Source: Epiperipatus broadwayi (lineage: Eukaryota; Onychophora; Udeonychophora; Euonychophora; Peripatidae). From it: a DNA stretch of 64,000 nucleotides. Location: positions 1,797,501-1,861,500 of the forward strand of contig JAQFVV010012477.1 in NCBI GenBank assembly GCA_028023455.1, read 5' to 3'. The stretch's first letter is position 1. The number at the start of each line of letters is the position of its first letter. A program made the translations under genes and the position numbers. Shown here piece after piece: positions 62,701-64,000 of this stretch. Below the pieces are notes generated by a model. The model was not told the DNA's origin, ran no database searches, and was given only the letters and a program-made list of their open reading frames with translations.

Positions 62701-63110
62701 ATTGATTACAGTTATATATAGTATTTATAAGATGTTACCTTATCAGTATTAAAGCTATATCCTTATTGCTTTATGTTTTTATAATTCTATAGCCTAATGT
62801 CTCATTGAAAATCATAAATAAATATTGAGAAAAATGATTTATTTAATTACATTTAAAAAAGTATAGTAATCAATTGTACATTAAGTTTTAAATTTAATTA
62901 GTCTAAACTTTCATAAAGAAAAAAAACAATTAGAAATTTTATTGATTTTTAAAATATATTTCAAACAGTATTATAGAAAAAAATTGAAAAATATATTTAT
63001 TAGATAATAATAAAACCAAATATATATATATTGTGGCATGCACAATCATAATTTATTATCCCCATCTAGTATATAAATGAATAAATTAAGAAAACAATTA
63101 GAAATTTTAG
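59701..63110. other. AT-rich DNA with a few short structures
   Basis: A nine-base poly(C) run at 60247-60255; a 10-bp perfect hairpin 'tgaaacaggg' ... 'ccctgtttca' at about 60397-60427; a doubled 'attactcccatgc' at about 60672-60698. On the minus strand at 60812-60690 about 40 codons are open ('LSSLKGNIIKTEFRLEL'), without a recognised family. ORFs 59692-59910 and 60999-61199 look like chance. Confidence 0.35.
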
Positions 63111-63114
63111 TCAA

Positions 63115-63186
63115 GAATTGGTAACCAAGTGGTTAGCACAGCTGCCTTATAAGTAGTTGTTCCGGGTTCGCTTCCCGGCCAACGCT
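63115..63186 (+). repeat. tRNA-Ile(UAU)-like pseudo-tRNA or SINE head
   Basis: Anticodon arm GCTGC-CTTATAA-GTAGT gives anticodon UAU, and the T arm CCGGG-TTCGCTT-CCCGG is perfect and contains the polymerase III B box. The acceptor 3' strand CCAACGC pairs with only five of seven 5' bases (GAATTGG). The D region (taaccaagtggttagcac) keeps A-box character, but its stem does not pair. A working nuclear tRNA gene would not look like this, so it is a decayed tRNA gene or, more likely, the 5' head of a tRNA-derived SINE. An A-rich run follows it at 63199. Confidence 0.6.
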
Positions 63187-63189
63187 TTG

Positions 63190-64000
63190 GTATATGAAAA
63201 AAAAACAACTAGATTTTATTTTTAATAACTATATTTGAATTATGAATGAATGTAGAATGAGTGAATGGCTTATTTATTAAAGTTAAAAATAAAATTTTTT
63301 ATGTCATATAAAATAATAACAATAAACTTTACTAAGTTTGAAAGGAAAAACTGTTCATGCTCCACAAGCTAATGTTTAAAGAATTACATTATTTTTGTTA
63401 CTAGGTAATAGAAACAAGTGCAGAAAAAAGGCAGATATACTTTCTTTTTATTCAAAATTTTTATTTAATTTTACCGCCTTTTATGGACAGATTAGTGATA
63501 AAATCATAATGTACTGTGAATAATGATCATGTAGTTGGGGGATGGAGAACATAAACTCTCCTCAGTTGATATACTTATTGATAGATGAAATGGATAACAA
63601 ATGCTATACTGACAGCCCCCATTAAACATTTAAATTTGCCATGGATAACAGTAATTTTAAAATAAATATTTGGATATCCTCTAATAATTAAAATGCCTAT
63701 TGAATCCTACATCTGTGCTTGGCATCATGGGAATGTTAAAGAAGACACCATGGGAGAATGGAATTGTAATCTTAAATTAAATCATGAACTAGATAATGAA
63801 TGCCGTTAAATAAATATTTTCTAGATTATCTGCTCAAATACTTTTCACTTATCATTACTAATAAAAGGAATAATAGTAACACACTGATAGATATCTATCA
63901 ACATTATCTTCCTTTTTAATAACTTTAATTATTAATGCAGTCTTATTATTATCCAATATACATCAAACTAATAAAACCAAGTAAGTAAAACTTAGGTTGA
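63190..64000. other. AT-rich DNA to the window edge
   Basis: Possibly the body of the SINE whose head lies at 63115, but no partner copy is available. No gene recognised. Confidence 0.4.

Noticed and set aside
63115-63186. Functional tRNA-Ile gene
   Set aside because: D stem does not pair and two acceptor pairs are lost, so at best it is a pseudogene or SINE head.
1-64000. Bacterial, phage or organelle origin
   Set aside because: No long ORFs, no ribosome-binding-site/ORF pattern, no rRNA or organelle genes; abundant eukaryotic transposon relics and microsatellites instead.

Overview
The window reads as intergenic, repeat-dominated DNA from an animal nuclear genome. It is very A+T-rich (about three quarters by eye), has no long open reading frame in 64 kb, no bacterial-style gene packing, many microsatellites, and decayed pieces of eukaryotic mobile elements (a Merlin DNA transposon, Ty3/Gypsy-like LTR elements, a LINE-type ORF1, tRNA-derived SINE-like heads). 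An invertebrate is most likely. Two weak resemblances (about 59.6 kb and 19.7 kb) to SINE-like repeats I remember from cephalopod molluscs hint at a cephalopod, but I cannot confirm this. I found no host gene that I would defend; every short ORF that I examined is either inside a repeat or looks like chance.

Layout. 1-10 kb: plain AT-rich DNA with a two-copy dispersed repeat (1-0.26 and 6.87-7.14 kb), a degenerate ~300-bp tandem repeat (3.1-4.1 kb) and an (ATC)n(ATT)n tract. 10-20 kb: a small MITE at 10.2 kb, first copies of several dispersed repeats, a LINE ORF1-like relic at 14.3 kb, a slightly GC-richer stretch at 18.2-18.8 kb. 20-30 kb: a coiled-coil gag-like relic (20.4 kb), a minus-strand Gypsy-type relic from gag-like start to integrase C-terminus (23.6-22.2 kb), a foldback element (24.9-25.3 kb), then about 4 kb with nothing recognised. 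29.7-32.1 kb: a mosaic of four repeat families. 33.6-36.9 kb: three palindromic elements, each bounded by a 13-14 bp target-site duplication. 37-41.4 kb: degenerate tandem repeats and a head-to-head array of ~450-bp units. 41.9-47.5 kb: an old LTR element with ~455-bp LTRs and a broken gag-like ORF but no recognisable pol. 48.7-49.9 kb: a head-to-head array of ~417-bp units. 51.0-55.4 kb: a 4.46-kb Merlin-superfamily transposon with ~1.28-kb terminal inverted repeats and a dead transposase, itself holding a nested MITE. 56.3 and 57.9 kb: two more palindromic elements. 58-64 kb: plain DNA with a tRNA-like SINE head at 63.1 kb.

The recurring theme is inversion. At least three sequence-unrelated repeat families (36.1, 39.6 and 48.7 kb) share one layout: head-to-tail monomers that flip to the other strand near the middle. 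The 13-14 bp target-site duplications around the 33.6, 35.7 and 36.1 kb elements do not fit the fixed short duplications of ordinary cut-and-paste MITEs and are closer to those of target-primed retroelements such as Penelope-like elements. This is the best candidate here for something undescribed.
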